From NCBI GenBank assembly GCA_018873225.1, contig JAEILZ010000007.1:434001-498000 (forward strand): a DNA stretch of 64,000 nt. Direction: 5' to 3'. The DNA comes from [Phialemoniopsis] sp. UDSM-2020. Lineage: Eukaryota > Ascomycota > Sordariomycetes > Thyridiales > Thyridiaceae. Within the stretch, counting starts at the first letter, position 1; each line of letters opens with the position of its first letter. The notes below the pieces were generated by a model. It saw only the letters and a program-made list of their open reading frames with translations, had not been told where the DNA came from and made no database searches. A program made the position numbers and the translations under genes. Below are positions 12,339-24,238 of this stretch, piece after piece.

Positions 12339-12492
12339 CTCTCGGGGAAGTCGGATCAAGAGATGGTGTCGACAAATCTTACCGCCCAGAACGCTACCCC
12401 ATCTACCCCATCTCCCTCTCCTTCTCGTAGATGGGGTAGCGTTCTGGGCTGTTAGCTTTGTCGACACCATCTCATGATCCGACTCCCAAGAG
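12339..12492. repeat. Near-perfect inverted repeat (68/66-nt arms, 20-nt loop)
   Basis: The left arm is 12339-12406 and the right arm 12427-12492. They are reverse complements over most of their length, including the blocks GAGATGGTGTCGACAAA and CCCAGAACGCTACCCCATCT. The 20-nt loop is C/T-rich. Weaker complementarity extends outward for about 30 nt. I see no terminal repeats, target-site duplication or transposase, so this could be a MITE relic, an inverted duplication, or a transcribed hairpin. Confidence 0.85.
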
Positions 12493-12731
12493 TTGGTCGA
12501 TATCCGTGGCGCTTCAGAGTTCCAGCGACCCCATGGATATTGTGGCCAAGAGTCTCTACTGATTCTACTGATCTGGGAAAAACAAAGGCCAATCTGCTCT
12601 CTTGACTTCCTGGCGTGATTGGAGGACTTTTAACGCCACATCCCTTTAGCTTCGACATCCTCCACAGTTGTGTTCATGGAGCCCCGGACCCGGCTGCCAT
12701 GCACGCGTGTCAACTCCGGCCGGGGAAAGAC

Positions 12732-12742
12732 CACGTGATTGG
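12732..12742. promoter_or_regulatory. E-box plus CCAAT box upstream of the sugar transporter
   Basis: CACGTG at 12732-12737 is directly followed by ATTGG (CCAAT on the minus strand), about 200 nt before the ATG at 12941. CCAAT boxes bind the HAP complex in fungi. Use of this site is inferred. Confidence 0.35.
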
Positions 12743-12940
12743 CTTGCAAAACTCCAACCGGGATCAGTGACGGTTGATAAATACTGAAGAAGTGCACCTA
12801 CGTTTCGTGGGGTAGTAGCAGCCAACTGTCATAACAGCTTCTTCACTTATTGGTTAAGACAGCTCATCTGTCTATGCTTGCAACCTTGACGCCTACACAA
12901 AGGACACTCCCAACAAGACTCTTTGTGGATCTCGACTATC

Positions 12941-14578
12941 ATGGCAAACCCTGAGAGCACAAACGAGCATCACGTCGAGGTGGCTCCAGCCTCGACACTC
13001 GAAGAAGCCCAGCATGGCAAAGGCGATCTTATGGGGATTGCCGAGAAAGCCCAGCTCGCTACTCTCGACGAGCACAGCATGACAGTCTGGGAAGCCTTCA
13101 GGCGCTACCGGAAAGCCTGCCTGTGGTCCATGGTCTTCTCCCTGAGCATCATCATGGACGGATACGACACGGCCATTCTCGGCTCCCTCCCCGCCTTTCC
13201 TGCCTTTAGGTATAGATTCGGTCACCAGGTGGGCAACACGGATGCGTACCAGCTCGACCCGCGCTGGCAAATGGCCATCGGCCTCTCCAACCCTCTCGGC
13301 AATCTGATAGGAGTCTACCTGAACTCGATCCTCACCGAAAAGTTCGGACACAAGAAGGCGCTCCTCGGCACGCTCGTCTACCTCATCGGCACTATCTTTA
13401 TCACTTTCTTCGCGCAGAGCATTGAGATGTTCTTTGCCGGTTCGCTGCTCAACGGCCTGGCCTGGGGCGTTTTCACCACCATGGCCCCGGCATACGCCTC
13501 CGAAGTCTGTCCTGTTGTGCTGCGGAGCTACCTCGAGACATGGGTGGTGATGTGCTGGGGTATAGGGCAATTCGTATCGTTTGGGTTGCTCAAGGCCTTC
13601 TCCTCAGAAGAGCGCGACTATTGGGCATGGCGCATACCCATTGCCGTGCAATGGGCTTGGCCGGCCATCATCATTCCATTGGCGCTCTTCGCCCCAGAGT
13701 CACCCTGGTGGCTTGTTCGCAAAGGACGCCTTGACGCGGCCGAGAAGTCGGTCATGAGGCTCTCCACGGCAGACCACATGGGCGCCAAGCAGGCGGTGGC
13801 CTTGATGATCGAGACCAACGAGCTCGAGAGGGCGATGGGCGAAGAGATTGGTATCCGGGAATGCTTCAAGGGCAACAACATCTGGCGGACCGAGATCGCC
13901 TGCGCCGCTTGGACTATCCAACAGCTTTCGGGATTCGTTGTCAGCGGTTATGGTACCTACTTCTTCCAGCAAGCCGGCCTGAAGACCTCCCAGTCTTTTA
14001 GCATGAGCGTCGGTCAGGCTGGCATTCACTTTGTTTGCAACCTCATCGGTATGCCTGTCAACGGCCGCTATGGAAGACGTCCTCTTTTTTTGGTGGGTGT
14101 CGCTCTCATGTCATTGACCTGGTTCATCATTGGCTTCACCGCTCTCGCCCCGGCCAGCGTCGCGCAGGGCTACGCAGAGTCCGCCATCTACCTGCTTTGG
14201 TACTGCGTCTATCAGATCACGATCGGCCCCGGAGCATACATTATTGTCAGCGAAGTATCCACAACTCGACTCCGCTCGCACACAATTGGTCTTGCTCGGA
14301 TGTGTTACAACGTTGCTTCGATTCTCAACAGCGTGGTTGGGCCCTACATTCTCAATCCTACGGCTGGAAACTGGAAGGGCAAGTGTGGCTTCCTGACCGG
14401 CGGCATCCTCATTGTGAGCTTTGTATGGGCCTGGTTCCGTTTGCCAGAGACTGCTGGTCGCACCTATGAGGAGCTAGACATTCTCTTCGGCATGGATCTT
14501 AAGGCTCGCCAGTTCAAGAAACAACCTGTCAACATCATTACTGGTGACGTGAAGGATGAACAACGCGCAGTGGAGTAA
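12941..14578 (+). CDS. MFS sugar transporter, MAL/alpha-glucoside:H+ symporter type
   Basis: This is a single exon of 545 aa. The start at 12941 is the first ATG, since the frame before it opens only with TTG. Twelve hydrophobic segments follow an acidic N-terminal tail of about 60 residues. Sugar-porter signatures are present: FSLSIIMDGYDTAILGSL at TM1, PESPWWLVRKGR at the end of TM6, and PETAGRTYEELDILF after TM12. The N-terminal style and the TM1 motif match maltose/general alpha-glucoside permeases rather than hexose transporters. It should act in the plasma membrane and import di- or oligosaccharides. It lies next to the secreted glycosidase and upstream of a C2H2 regulator, which fits a sugar-use neighbourhood. 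Confidence 0.9.
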   Translation: MANPESTNEHHVEVAPASTLEEAQHGKGDLMGIAEKAQLATLDEHSMTVWEAFRRYRKACLWSMVFSLSIIMDGYDTAILGSLPAFPAFRYRFGHQVGNTDAYQLDPRWQMAIGLSNPLGNLIGVYLNSILTEKFGHKKALLGTLVYLIGTIFITFFAQSIEMFFAGSLLNGLAWGVFTTMAPAYASEVCPVVLRSYLETWVVMCWGIGQFVSFGLLKAFSSEERDYWAWRIPIAVQWAWPAIIIPLALFAPESPWWLVRKGRLDAAEKSVMRLSTADHMGAKQAVALMIETNELERAMGEEIGIRECFKGNNIWRTEIACAAWTIQQLSGFVVSGYGTYFFQQAGLKTSQSFSMSVGQAGIHFVCNLIGMPVNGRYGRRPLFLVGVALMSLTWFIIGFTALAPASVAQGYAESAIYLLWYCVYQITIGPGAYIIVSEVSTTRLRSHTIGLARMCYNVASILNSVVGPYILNPTAGNWKGKCGFLTGGILIVSFVWAWFRLPETAGRTYEELDILFGMDLKARQFKKQPVNIITGDVKDEQRAVE

Positions 14579-15551
14579 GGATTGGATGGTTGGACTTCTG
14601 ACTTGAGTGTCTGGTGATATTGAAGGCTTGGGGTTTCCTTTCTTTGAATAGGCTTTGGGACGATTATTCATGAAAAAACACAGAAAAACACAAGGCTAGT
14701 TAGTGCAGGTATCTTTTCTGTAGCAAATGCCTCGAACGAGTGAGTTGCATAACAAGGACTTCCAGATACATCTTGCTTGACCTTTGGTGGTGCTATCATT
14801 TGATGTGCTCCGAGCGTGGCCGCACCCTGTTTGAAGCTCTACCGTGACACGTACTTTAGGCGCTCGCGGGTAACAAATTGGCTACAACCAGAGCACGCAC
14901 GCACGGAGTGCTGACCCCCATGATGTTCTGACTGAGTAAATTTTTTACAGTCTCGCAGAATACCCCACTGTCCTCCACGCTGTCGGTCGTGCCAGAGACC
15001 CTCGGCGACATGATTCAGTTTCAACTGGTCATGCTGGGCGAGTGTAATGTCTCGTATTTGATCGTCTTTGCCTGAGAGACTAAATAGAATGAAAATGTGA
15101 TCGTGGAATGGCGAGAGGGCATCCGTCTGCACTCAACGAGTGGCCCATTCTATCTAACCCCATCGCCATTGACCCCATTGACCCCAATGACCCCAATGAC
15201 CATCGGTCCCAGGCCGCCCCATATGACCCCACCGACCCCGTTGAGCGCAGCTACGTAGGATCATGACCTCATTCAGGTCGTCCAGGCTTCTGCTCGATCG
15301 ACATTCCCAAAGCCACTAGTCTCGTATCGTGGCCGGTTTAGTCGAAGACTTGACCTTTTGGAGAGAACGAACCGAATTTCGCTAGGCAGCGAGTGGACAT
15401 ACAAGGGAAAGATGGATCGCGCAAGCCTGTCACTACGAGTAGTAGAGCTTGATCAATACTGGCAGTGGGTGCTACTCTCTCATCAATGTTTGACCCACTG
15501 CGCGGCCGCCGCGAGTTTCGGGCGGTATGCAGTAAATTGCTGCCTTATGAC
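14579..15551. other. Intergenic, no gene seen; short GACCCCA tandem array
   Basis: I see no coding frame of substance. Around 15165-15240 the bases CATTGACCCC / AATGACCCC repeat imperfectly in tandem (about 9-10 nt unit, 6-7 copies). Confidence 0.5.
15165..15240. repeat. Imperfect 9-10-nt tandem repeat (TTGACCCCA-like)
   Basis: Successive units read CATTGACCCC, CATTGACCCC, AATGACCCC, AATGACC, then degenerate copies (ATATGACCCC, ACCGACCCC). It is a simple minisatellite in a gap and no function is inferred. Confidence 0.7.
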
Positions 15552-18132
15552 CTAACTACGAAAATCCGGTAAAAGCTGAAGCTCTTGATCACGACGCCCC
15601 AAATCCGAGTCGATACTGGATGCGTACGTACGAACTGCCTGCGTGAAGAGGGGGGTGACTCCGATCTGACCCGCGTCCTTGAACATAAAACACCACGCGT
15701 GGAGAAGCTGTATATGTGTCGGCTTGTGAAGAATGTCCGGTTCGAGATCAACTTCCGCGAGCATCGCTTGCACCCTCAACAAAATCTGCTCGTCATCCGA
15801 GGTTCTCCCCATAACGTCCACCATGCTGAGATTCTCGAGCCATTTGCTTAAGTAGAGACCTGTTCATGAAGGATTAGAGTAGAGAACTCGGAAAGAGGAG
15901 AGGTAGCATACAACAGTGTAGCCAGGATATGAGATGAAATTGCAGACTGCAGGTCCCCGTCATGACTTTGTTCGTCCACACCACTCCCGAGTTGAAGAGC
16001 ATGAGCAGAGCCTGGATGCTGTAAAAGGCAGCTCGTCGGCCCTGCGGCGATACTGGAACCTTTTCAACGAAAAGGCTCGTGAGCGAGGCCACGTGTTGCA
16101 AGTCGTGAACTAGAACCTCCGGCACCTTGCTGCATCTATCGGCGTAGATGCTGAAGTAGGCCATCTTGAGTAACGAGCTGCCATCGTACTCTATCGCCCG
16201 GGGCAGACTCTTGTTGGTGAGAGGCCCTTGTTGAAGCCCAACGTCTGACATAGCCTCCCATCGTTTTAATGCTCGCTCAAGCAATGAGATCTGCGAGGCA
16301 CTCAAGGTATTGAAGTGACATTGACGGAGATGCCAAATGTGTTGGAGAATAGCGTGTAGCATCACTATTCCACCGAGTGGGCTGCACCCAACTACCTCCA
16401 CTTCCTCTTGGGAAAGTAGTGTTGCCCAAGCGTCTGGAAAACGCGTAGTTCTGCCTCCCGACTGTGTTCTGAAATGTGACCAGGCCTCGACGGTCGCGGC
16501 ATGCCATTCTTCCTCACTCGAGGGGAGATCGTCATTCACCTCGGCGTTGGTTATCAAGAACGGAAGTCCTAGGCCCGAGTTGAGCTGGCCTAGGATTATA
16601 TAAGCTGCTGATTTCGTCCTGTCGCAAGTGATTCAGACAAGCAAGATTAGCTCCTAAGCATTCTGTGTATGCATGCGACTAAGCTGGGTACCTGACGTAC
16701 CTGATTACGGTTTCGACTCGGATCCATCTCTCCCAGGCAACCGCAGGGGTTTCTTGTTGACCCTGCCAAGCTTGTTCCGGTAACTTCGTGGATTGAATAA
16801 CCTAGCCGACTGGCAATCAGTGGACTCGAGTTCATAGATTAGACACAAGGGTTACTCACGCGGGCCAGAATAGAATGGTAAGCCAACACTTCCTTCACGA
16901 TCGTCGACTTGCCAGTGTATGTGCCAAATAGCACGACGAGAATGAGCGCTTGCGCGACCCAGATCGGCTGATTGTCAGTCGAGAATCGACAAGAATGTAA
17001 CTATAGAGACATCTTAGCGGTTTTAGAAATGGGGTCTAGTCCCAGAGGCGATGCTCACATAGTGCCAGAGACAATGTTGGGCAAAGCGATGGAGGGCGAT
17101 GCTCGTTGAACTCTTGCCGCAGGTACTAGCACCAACCGCTGTGATGGCAAGGAACAAGCTCGGGGGTTGCTCGTTGGGATGCCACGACGATCCATGGATG
17201 AACGGCAGACTCGTGACGAAGATCTCGAAGAATGCCGCAATGTAACGCTGAAGTGCGATGCACGAGGGTATGATGATCTCGGTGTCAGTCTGCACCTGTC
17301 GGAGCGTTTGTCAGTAATCAGCATGCTGAGTCGATTGCGATGAGCAGGGCTCTGAAAGGCTTACTGGCAGCAGCACTTGTTTTATCGCGTCAAGAACTTC
17401 CGACCTCTTCGCTTCCGACACTTCAAAACACGCCCTTCCGGGCGGGGGTGGCGCGGCTTGGAAGGAGTCTGACTGCGAGTTTGACTGCATTGTCATAGGT
17501 GCCACAGCTGGTAGGAGGCCTTCAGGCAGCATGGTTGATCCTGCAATGTCGCCTTCGGTCAGGCTGGACACTAAGCCCTCGTTGCTATCAATTGCGCCCT
17601 CTGACAACACAGGATAGTCGGTGCCAGGGTACTGAGCACCATAGTCATACGCCTGGCCGTAAGCGTCCCCCTGCGTCACGGTCATCCAGAGAAGAGACAG
17701 TTGCTCTTGGGAGAAGGCCTCGTTGAAGGGGGTGGCGGGAGAGTCATTCTGCTGGCGTTGGTGCTGCAGAGCTGATGCATGAGCAGCATTCATGTTATAC
17801 CCGTTGAGGACATCCTTGTGATGGCGATCGGTATGGGTCTTGACGAGGTCCTTGCGGGTGAAGCGTGCGTCACAGTGGCTGCACGAGAATGGCTTCTCGT
17901 TCCGATCTGTTCATGGTTAGCCTTTCAGGGGATTGCATTCGTCAGTGTGGATGATGTAGGGGACTTTACGCGAACGCTCGTGTCTTGTCAGGTGCTCAGT
18001 CCGTCGGAACTGGCGTTGACATAAAGAACACTGTAGTACCCGTCGTGGCTGACTGCTCATCTCTCCATATGCTTCATGGGCTCTTCTCGGGGTCGATGCT
18101 TGGTTTGGTTTGTCTTGGGTCGGCTCATGCAT
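15552..18132 (-). CDS. C2H2 zinc-finger transcription factor with fungal-trans domain
   Basis: The seven-exon model is the complement of 15552-15859, 15912-16618, 16701-16801, 16860-16967, 17059-17295, 17365-17906 and 17970-18132, giving 721 aa with all phases consistent. Two adjacent C2H2 fingers lie near the N-terminus: C-S-L-C ... H-L-T-R-H around residues 34-53, and C-S-H-C ... H-T-D-R-H around 62-82. The finger region is split by an intron after HERS. The middle homology region (FFEIFVTSLPFIHGSSW, then EWERWIRVE-type sequence) is the fungal-specific regulator domain found behind C2H2 pairs. The protein should bind DNA in the nucleus. The target is unknown. It is transcribed towards the sugar transporter, so a link to the CAZyme genes is possible and unproven. 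Confidence 0.9.
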
Positions 18133-19481
18133 GCAAGCTTGCCGATGATGGTGGAAGGTGAAATGTCCGTGGTCAAACTGCGGGGAAATCTCTGCCGTGC
18201 AGCGCGAGGCATTTCCACTTGTATCCGTTCTGGCCTAGTGTACCGAAGTGTGTCGAGCCAATAGGCACTACGGACCCAACTTCAGTCATCTCGAACTCTG
18301 AAGACTAAGAAAATGCCACGTCCAGCATGCAATACCATGCTTGCATGTTCTGAGAAGCGTCCCAACATAGAGGGCCAGGTTCCGTACGTCGCGAATCAAT
18401 GGCGAGCGCGATCTTGAGCCGAGCTCGATCCTGATTACCCCCAGCCTTCATAGGTTTTATTCTATCCCATAGGGCAACGGTGATCGCGTAAGTGACCGCT
18501 ACAGAAAGAAAAGACTTGTGCTAGGTTGTATAATAGTAAGTAGTAATAGCTAGCGCATAGCTTCATCGTGGGTATGATGGCCAGACTTTTTTCAAAAAAG
18601 GCTTCCGCCAAAACTCCCCATCTTTCTCGTTACCTTGGCTACCTTTCTCTAGATCCAGCCCTGGGAGGGCAAACTCAAAGTGTGGCTGCAATAACTCCAA
18701 GTGTCACTTCCTATGCTTGGTCCAGTATATCATGACTTCCTATCACAGCATGGTTTATACAGGTCGCAAGATCAAACACACAAAAGTGAACAAAAGACAA
18801 CCAAAGGAGCGAATACCTTCGGCGTACCTCTAGACGCTTTCCATCGGTAGCGCTCTCCGCTAAGCTTACGGTGCTGCACAACCCGTAGCAGGTGAGTATG
18901 TGGCTTGGCAATTGTGAATATTGAGAATGTGTTACGATAGCAGAAGAGTACGATGTAGCCTCATAGCTATTCTTTATCCGTCAAGTCCTGCCTTGGCGCT
19001 GTACAGGCTCACAGTTGCTCTTCAGTTAGTCTACACTATAACTAATCTAATTTGCAAGCTGATAGTAAGGGCTTTATTCAGGGCCGTTGCGTTTCGCAGC
19101 ACAAAGTAGGATCTGAATCTTAGCGGTAACACTATCAGGCTGGTCCGGTCTCTGTTGCTAGTAAGAGGGTACGAGTCGATAATATCACACAGCTCAATAC
19201 GAAAGCTATTTAAGAGACACATAAAAATAAGATAGAGCTTAATTGGTAAGGAAACATCTAGTGTAGATAGTATCAAGGAGACTTTTTAATAAAAGTAATG
19301 ATATATTTATACTTTTAATTATTATTCTTATTATGTATCAGTTTATCATGACTGCACTTTTCATATCATTGCTTCCTATCTTGTTCTGCTTTCATACACT
19401 CGATTACTAATTCTATGAGAGCAGTATCAGCAAAGCAAAAATGAAGATTGCTCCTCTATCGTGACAGAGAACTAAAAGCCA
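18133..19481. other. Intergenic, AT-rich to the right, no gene seen
   Basis: About 1.35 kb lie between the 5' end of the C2H2 gene and the 3' end of the DHA2 gene. The part from about 19260 to 19470 is notably AT-rich (runs of T, A and TATTATT). No transposon proteins or long terminal repeats are visible. Confidence 0.5.
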
Positions 19482-21363
19482 TTAAACAGCAGCGACAATC
19501 CCAGCCTCCTTGACCGCATCAGCGTTCTTAGGCTTTCCCCACCTCGCCATAAGCGTAATGAGGAAACCCAGACCGGCACCAGCGACCGCAATCGCAATCG
19601 CAACCTTGATGCCAGCCATGTACGCCGCCACGATGCCAGGGACCTGCTCCGCGGGGAACGCGGCGCGGATCTCGGTGGCGCCCGTGGCAACCACCTTGGC
19701 CGGGTCGACACCCGGGAGATCAGAAGCCAACGTCTGCGCGAGCTTGTTGACGAACGCCGACTGCGCGGCCGTGACGAAGACGGCGCCGCCGATGCACTGG
19801 AAGAAGAGCACCATGGCCGTCGTGGGCGCGACGTCCTCGGGCCGGTCGGCGACCCCCGCCTGCGCGGCGATGATGGGGATCTGGAAGGCGACGCCCCAGC
19901 CGACGCCGGCGAGGAGCTGGAAGCCGACCCAGCGGCCGATGTTGCTGTCGACGTCGAGCGTGTACAGCAGGCCCGCGGCGACGGTGGCGAGCATGGCGCC
20001 GCCGGACTGCAGCGGCGCCGCGAGGGCGCCGCCGGACGAGCTGATGGCAGCTCCCGAGGAGATCATGGCGATCGTGGTGGCGACGATGAGGGGCAGGTTG
20101 TAGACGCCCGACATGGTCGGGCTCGCGTCGCCGACGGACTGGAAGTAGATGGGCAGCTGGTAGATGATGAGGTAGTAGCCTCCCAGCAGGATCATGGCCG
20201 TCAGGCACGACACCATGACGGAGCGCTTGGCGAACAGGCGGGGCACGATCATGCTGCGCTCGCCTTGGCGCCACTCCCAGAGGCCGAAGACGATGGCGAG
20301 CAGGGCGAAGCCGACGAGCAGGCCGATGATGCGGGCGCTGCGCCAGGGGTGCATCTGACCGCCTTGCTGCAGGGCGAGCATGAAGCAGACGATGGAGCCC
20401 ATGACCAGGGCGATGCCGAGGGGGTCCATTTGCAGCAGTTTCTCGCGCCAGGTCGCCGTGACGGGCTTGGCGGCGGCGGGAGTCTGGAAGAGGAAGAGGA
20501 TGATCAGGGCGGCGAGGCCGCCGACTGGGAGGTTGATCCAGAAACTGTTTGTGCCGTTAGTGAAATGTTGTACTTTGAGAGACAGATTGAAGACTCACCA
20601 CCACCTCCACGAGACCTCATGGGCAAAAACACCTCCGATCAGGGGTCCAGCGACGCACGCAACGCCGAAGGACATGCCCACAAATCCCGTATACACTGCG
20701 CGCTTGGCAGGCGGCGCGATGAACGCGATGATGGTGTAGGCGCCGGTGCCGAGCCCAGCTGAGCCGAGGCCGTTTACGGCGCGGCCGACGATGAGGGTTG
20801 TCGAGTCCTGGGCGACGGCGCAGATGAGGCTGCCAAGCTCGAAGACGAAGACGGAGGTGAGAAAGGTAAGCTTGAGGTGGAAGTATCGGTAGGCCTTGCC
20901 CCAGGAGGACTGGAAGCCGCCGCCGGTCATAAAGAAGGCGGCGCCGTACCAGGAGACCTTGTCGAGGCCCTGGAACTCGTCGGTGATCTTGGGGATGGCG
21001 GTCGCGACGATTGTCTAGAGTTGGGGTGGGTCTCTGTCAGTTTTCCCATGTTCGGGCGCGCGTGTTGCAGGAGTTCAAAAGCCGACTTACCATATCGAGC
21101 GAGGCGAGGAAGATACCGAGAATGAGGGCGATGATGATGCAGACTAGGCGGAAGCCGGTCGGGTATTCGCTGTCGGCTTGGACTTTGTCCGCACCATCGT
21201 CACCCCGGTGCTTCTCGTCGGGCGTTCCGGGAACATCGTCTCCCACAACCGCGTCTTGCGGATCGTGCTCGGTGAGGGATTCAGAGTCGACAGAGGACGC
21301 CGTAGCGTTGGTTGCTGGAACAGAGCCAGTTACTACTGGCAGTGGTCCCGATTTAGTTGCCAT
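19482..21363 (-). CDS. DHA2-family (14-TM) MFS drug/toxin efflux transporter
   Basis: The model is the complement of 19482-20544, 20599-21014 and 21091-21363, giving 583 aa with consistent phases. A hydrophilic N-terminal tail of about 75 residues precedes TM1. Motif D1 of DHA transporters is split by the first intron (FLASLDM then [14 protein letters not shown]). The loop 2-3 region ([10 protein letters not shown]) and motif C in TM5 ([11 protein letters not shown], then [14 protein letters not shown]) are clear. These are marks of H+-driven efflux pumps such as TRI12 and aflT-like proteins. It probably exports a toxic compound across the plasma membrane. No biosynthetic genes lie directly beside it, so the substrate is unknown. 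Confidence 0.92.
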
Positions 21364-22008
21364 CGGAGGCTATTGCGATCAGGGACAAGTGGTGTTTTGG
21401 TGTGAGTTGTTCGGCTTTGCTTCGAAAATGAAAGCGATATTCTAGTTGTATCTCAGAATCGATTGTTACGAGTGGCAAGGTGAAAGGGTCGATTTAGTTC
21501 GGATTTCCCTTCATGTTCGGGCGATCTTGTTGTAAAGATCTATCGCAGTTGCTTGATGGTCCAAGCCAAACCATCTTTCCAATTCGACGTTCATCCTGCT
21601 CTTTTTATTCAATATAGGGGGCAGGCGCCCTGACGAGACAGTGCTTGGGCCGCCTGCGAAATGAAAAGAAAAACCATACGAAAGGGAGAAACCAGCAGAA
21701 ATTCATGGTGAACCCGAGTCGCATCAGAATGATTCATAATGAAATACGGCATGTCATTGGTCATACCGAGAGGATAAGTGGGGAACATTCCGCATTTGGC
21801 GTCCCAGGCCGTGTCTTTTCCGGATCTAAGCCTCCGTCAATTGAGCCATTGAAGAGTTTTTGAAGAGAATTTCATTGGAAATTGTTAAATTTACGAAGTT
21901 GAAGAGTCAAGATGATTATGTTGCAAGATGATTCACTGTGTCTTCAAAATGTGTGAAAACATCAACTTCGACTGGCTGGTGCCAACCTAGCATCCTACGA
22001 GATGACGG
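21364..22008. other. Intergenic, no gene seen
   Basis: This is the promoter side of the DHA2 transporter and the 3' flank of the CorA-like gene. No coding frame stands out. Confidence 0.5.
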
Positions 22009-23720
22009 CTAAAGCCTCCCTGGCTGGCTTCCCAAACTCACAGAACCGCCCATAGCTGTCCCCTGAATAACCTGTGCTCTCTTCCTCTTCGATACAACCG
22101 CCCAGCTGAGCTGAATCACAACAGTCAGAATCACTGTCACCAAGGCATATATCCAGCTCCATCGGGATACTCGTGGCTTTTCAGCATCAAGAAAGTTGAA
22201 GAAGGTCATTGAGAAGAACGTCTAGGATTATGAGTAGGCGCACTTGATCAGATGTAGCACCTTGAGATGACTTACCGCAGTAAATGTAGCAGGGAGAAAC
22301 AAGATTGTCACAGCAGCAATCACCTGCATAGATGCACTATCCTGTGCCGTGGCAATCGCGACTGCTCGCGAGTCCTTGGCCACCTGAATCATCAACTCGC
22401 TGTCACGCCGGCCGTGTTCAGCCAACGCCCGCATAGCCTCGCTCTCTCTACGAGACTCCTCTGCAATTCTTTGGGTTGCTCGAGCAATGTCCGTATTCGT
22501 CGAGAGATCTTGAGACGCGATGAGACAATAGACCTAGAACATCTTTGTAAGTATACACAGGATTGTTAACGAGGCAGAGCCCTTACAGTCTGAGTTTGGG
22601 CGCTGGTTCGTTCTGACAGATAACGACAACGGGCCGCCATTCCAAGATACCAGCTTTCGAGGTGTGTAAGCTTCGTCATCAACTCATCAGCATGCCCCGT
22701 TCCCATCACTGGAATCTGTGATTCGGCGCTTCGGGTCATCTTCTGCACGAGATAGACGCCAGTCTCCGCTTGCATCTTCAAGAACGCAAATCTGATCAGA
22801 AAACTGCTCAGATTCCGAGTAATGGTGATCAGGTCCAAAGTCTTCCAGTCCGCTGTACCTATATTTTCCCTCTCGTATAGACGGTTGAACTGTCTCATCC
22901 CAGTAGATATCTCGATGGAGTGGATTCGCTCCTGGCAATCTTTGATGGTCGCCGTAAGATTTCGAGCTTGTATTTCCAAAGCTGCGGCAGGGACCACCAT
23001 AGGGCCATAGACTTTCACTGGCTTGGATCTCAGGTATGTGAACAGTTCCGATAACAACGACCCTTCTACTCCGAAGATCAGGACGCGGGTCTTGCCACTT
23101 CTGAGCTCGTAAGTTAACGCCATTGAAATCGCCGAGTAGGCTTTATTCTGCTGGATGACAAGTTCTGAGCGGGTTGATCCGGTCAGTCCGCCCGTCTCTA
23201 TGAGGTTAATTATACTTACGCGCATGGTTGCGTTCTCCATCAATCGTGTTCTTGGCTAGCCCAACTTCGGTGTATGTTGCCAGACCCGTTGTCAGCGCCG
23301 TCAAAAACGTTGCGGGAAGGTTGAAGGTATTGTCGATGTATCCGAACAGATCCCCAGAGACTGGGATCGGTAACTTTCCATTGTTGTCTGGTGTGACATT
23401 GGTGAAGGCACTGTCCGTGTCAGTATACTTAGAGCCTGAGGGCGGTCGAGTGCAGAGGCATACAGTATGCACAAATCCGGTTGACTCTAAGCAGAAATCA
23501 GCTCACTATTTCGGCAAGAGTAATGGCCCTCATGTACCTCCCGTACCTCTTCGATGGCTTCAAGATACGAATATATCTCGTGTTCAGAGTGAAGCATCTT
23601 GTCAACATAATACTTATCTCCTACCAAAACCGCAGAGTCAAACGCCAGACACTGGTTGAAGTTGCCAAAGATCTCTTCTTTGGCGTCAAGAGAATCGGAA
23701 ACCGGTGCAAGGTTTGGCAT
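22009..23720 (-). CDS. CorA-like divalent-cation-transporter-type membrane protein (5' end unsettled)
   Basis: Firm exons are the complement of 22009-22221, 22276-22533, 22587-23164 and 23220 to about 23427. A further coding exon, 23547-23720, joins in phase if an AAG acceptor at about 23428 is used, giving 476 aa from the ATG at 23720. Blocks include FGYIDNTFNLPATFLTALTT, YSAISMALTYELRSG, a long helical region with MRQFNRLYE, and the CorA-like C-terminus. TM1 there reads VIAAVTILFLPATFTATFFSM, with the usual FSM-FFN follow-up, and TM2 follows at WSWIYALVTVILTVVIQLSW. A GMN motif is absent, as in many fungal CorA-like proteins. Upstream to about 24170, protein-like pieces (LWLIFKADKAYTTL, LYWASDATLKPF, RLKILDHDAKPCTGF) occur in different frames, so either more introns or frameshifts exist there. 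It is divergent from the NLR gene at 24239. Confidence 0.72.
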
Positions 23721-24238
23721 CGTGGTCAAGAATCTTCAGTCGTGCCTGTCCACGCCAAAACTAAACGTCGCATGCTTCATCTGTCAGCTCAATTCTACCC
23801 CCCTTTTTGTATCTACGGAAATGAGGCTGAAATTCAGCCTCGTCATAAAGGACCCAGGCGCCTACCTGGCTGCAGCAGGGGGTGAGGGGCTCACCAATCA
23901 CGGCCTTTGCCAGGTAGTCAAATGGCTTCAGTGTTGCATCTGACGCCCAATACAGCCTAGCCACCCACATGCACTCACCAATGTTGTGTATGCCTTGTCT
24001 GCCTTGAAAATCAGCCACAATTTCTGATGTTCTGACACCACCTTCCCAATTGTCAGATCTTTCCCTCCGAGAGCTGTCGCTGTCGTGCTTGTGTATTCTT
24101 CGGGCTGACACGCAGCATCACTATTTCTCGACCGAGCAACATTCCGTTTTATCTCCATCATCACCACTGCACCGGCACGCGTGTAGTACGAATAAGACCT
24201 GCGGCCGATGGAGCGGGCTGAGCAAGGCACAGGCAAAT

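Larger units (their letters stand above)
11727..12940. other. Intergenic region with a large inverted repeat
   Basis: No gene is seen. The stretch contains the hairpin annotated at 12339-12492 and, at its right end, the promoter of the sugar transporter gene. Confidence 0.5.

Noticed and set aside
19260..19470. AT-rich patch as a RIP-mutated transposon
   Set aside because: It is AT-rich but short, and no element boundaries or coding remains are visible.
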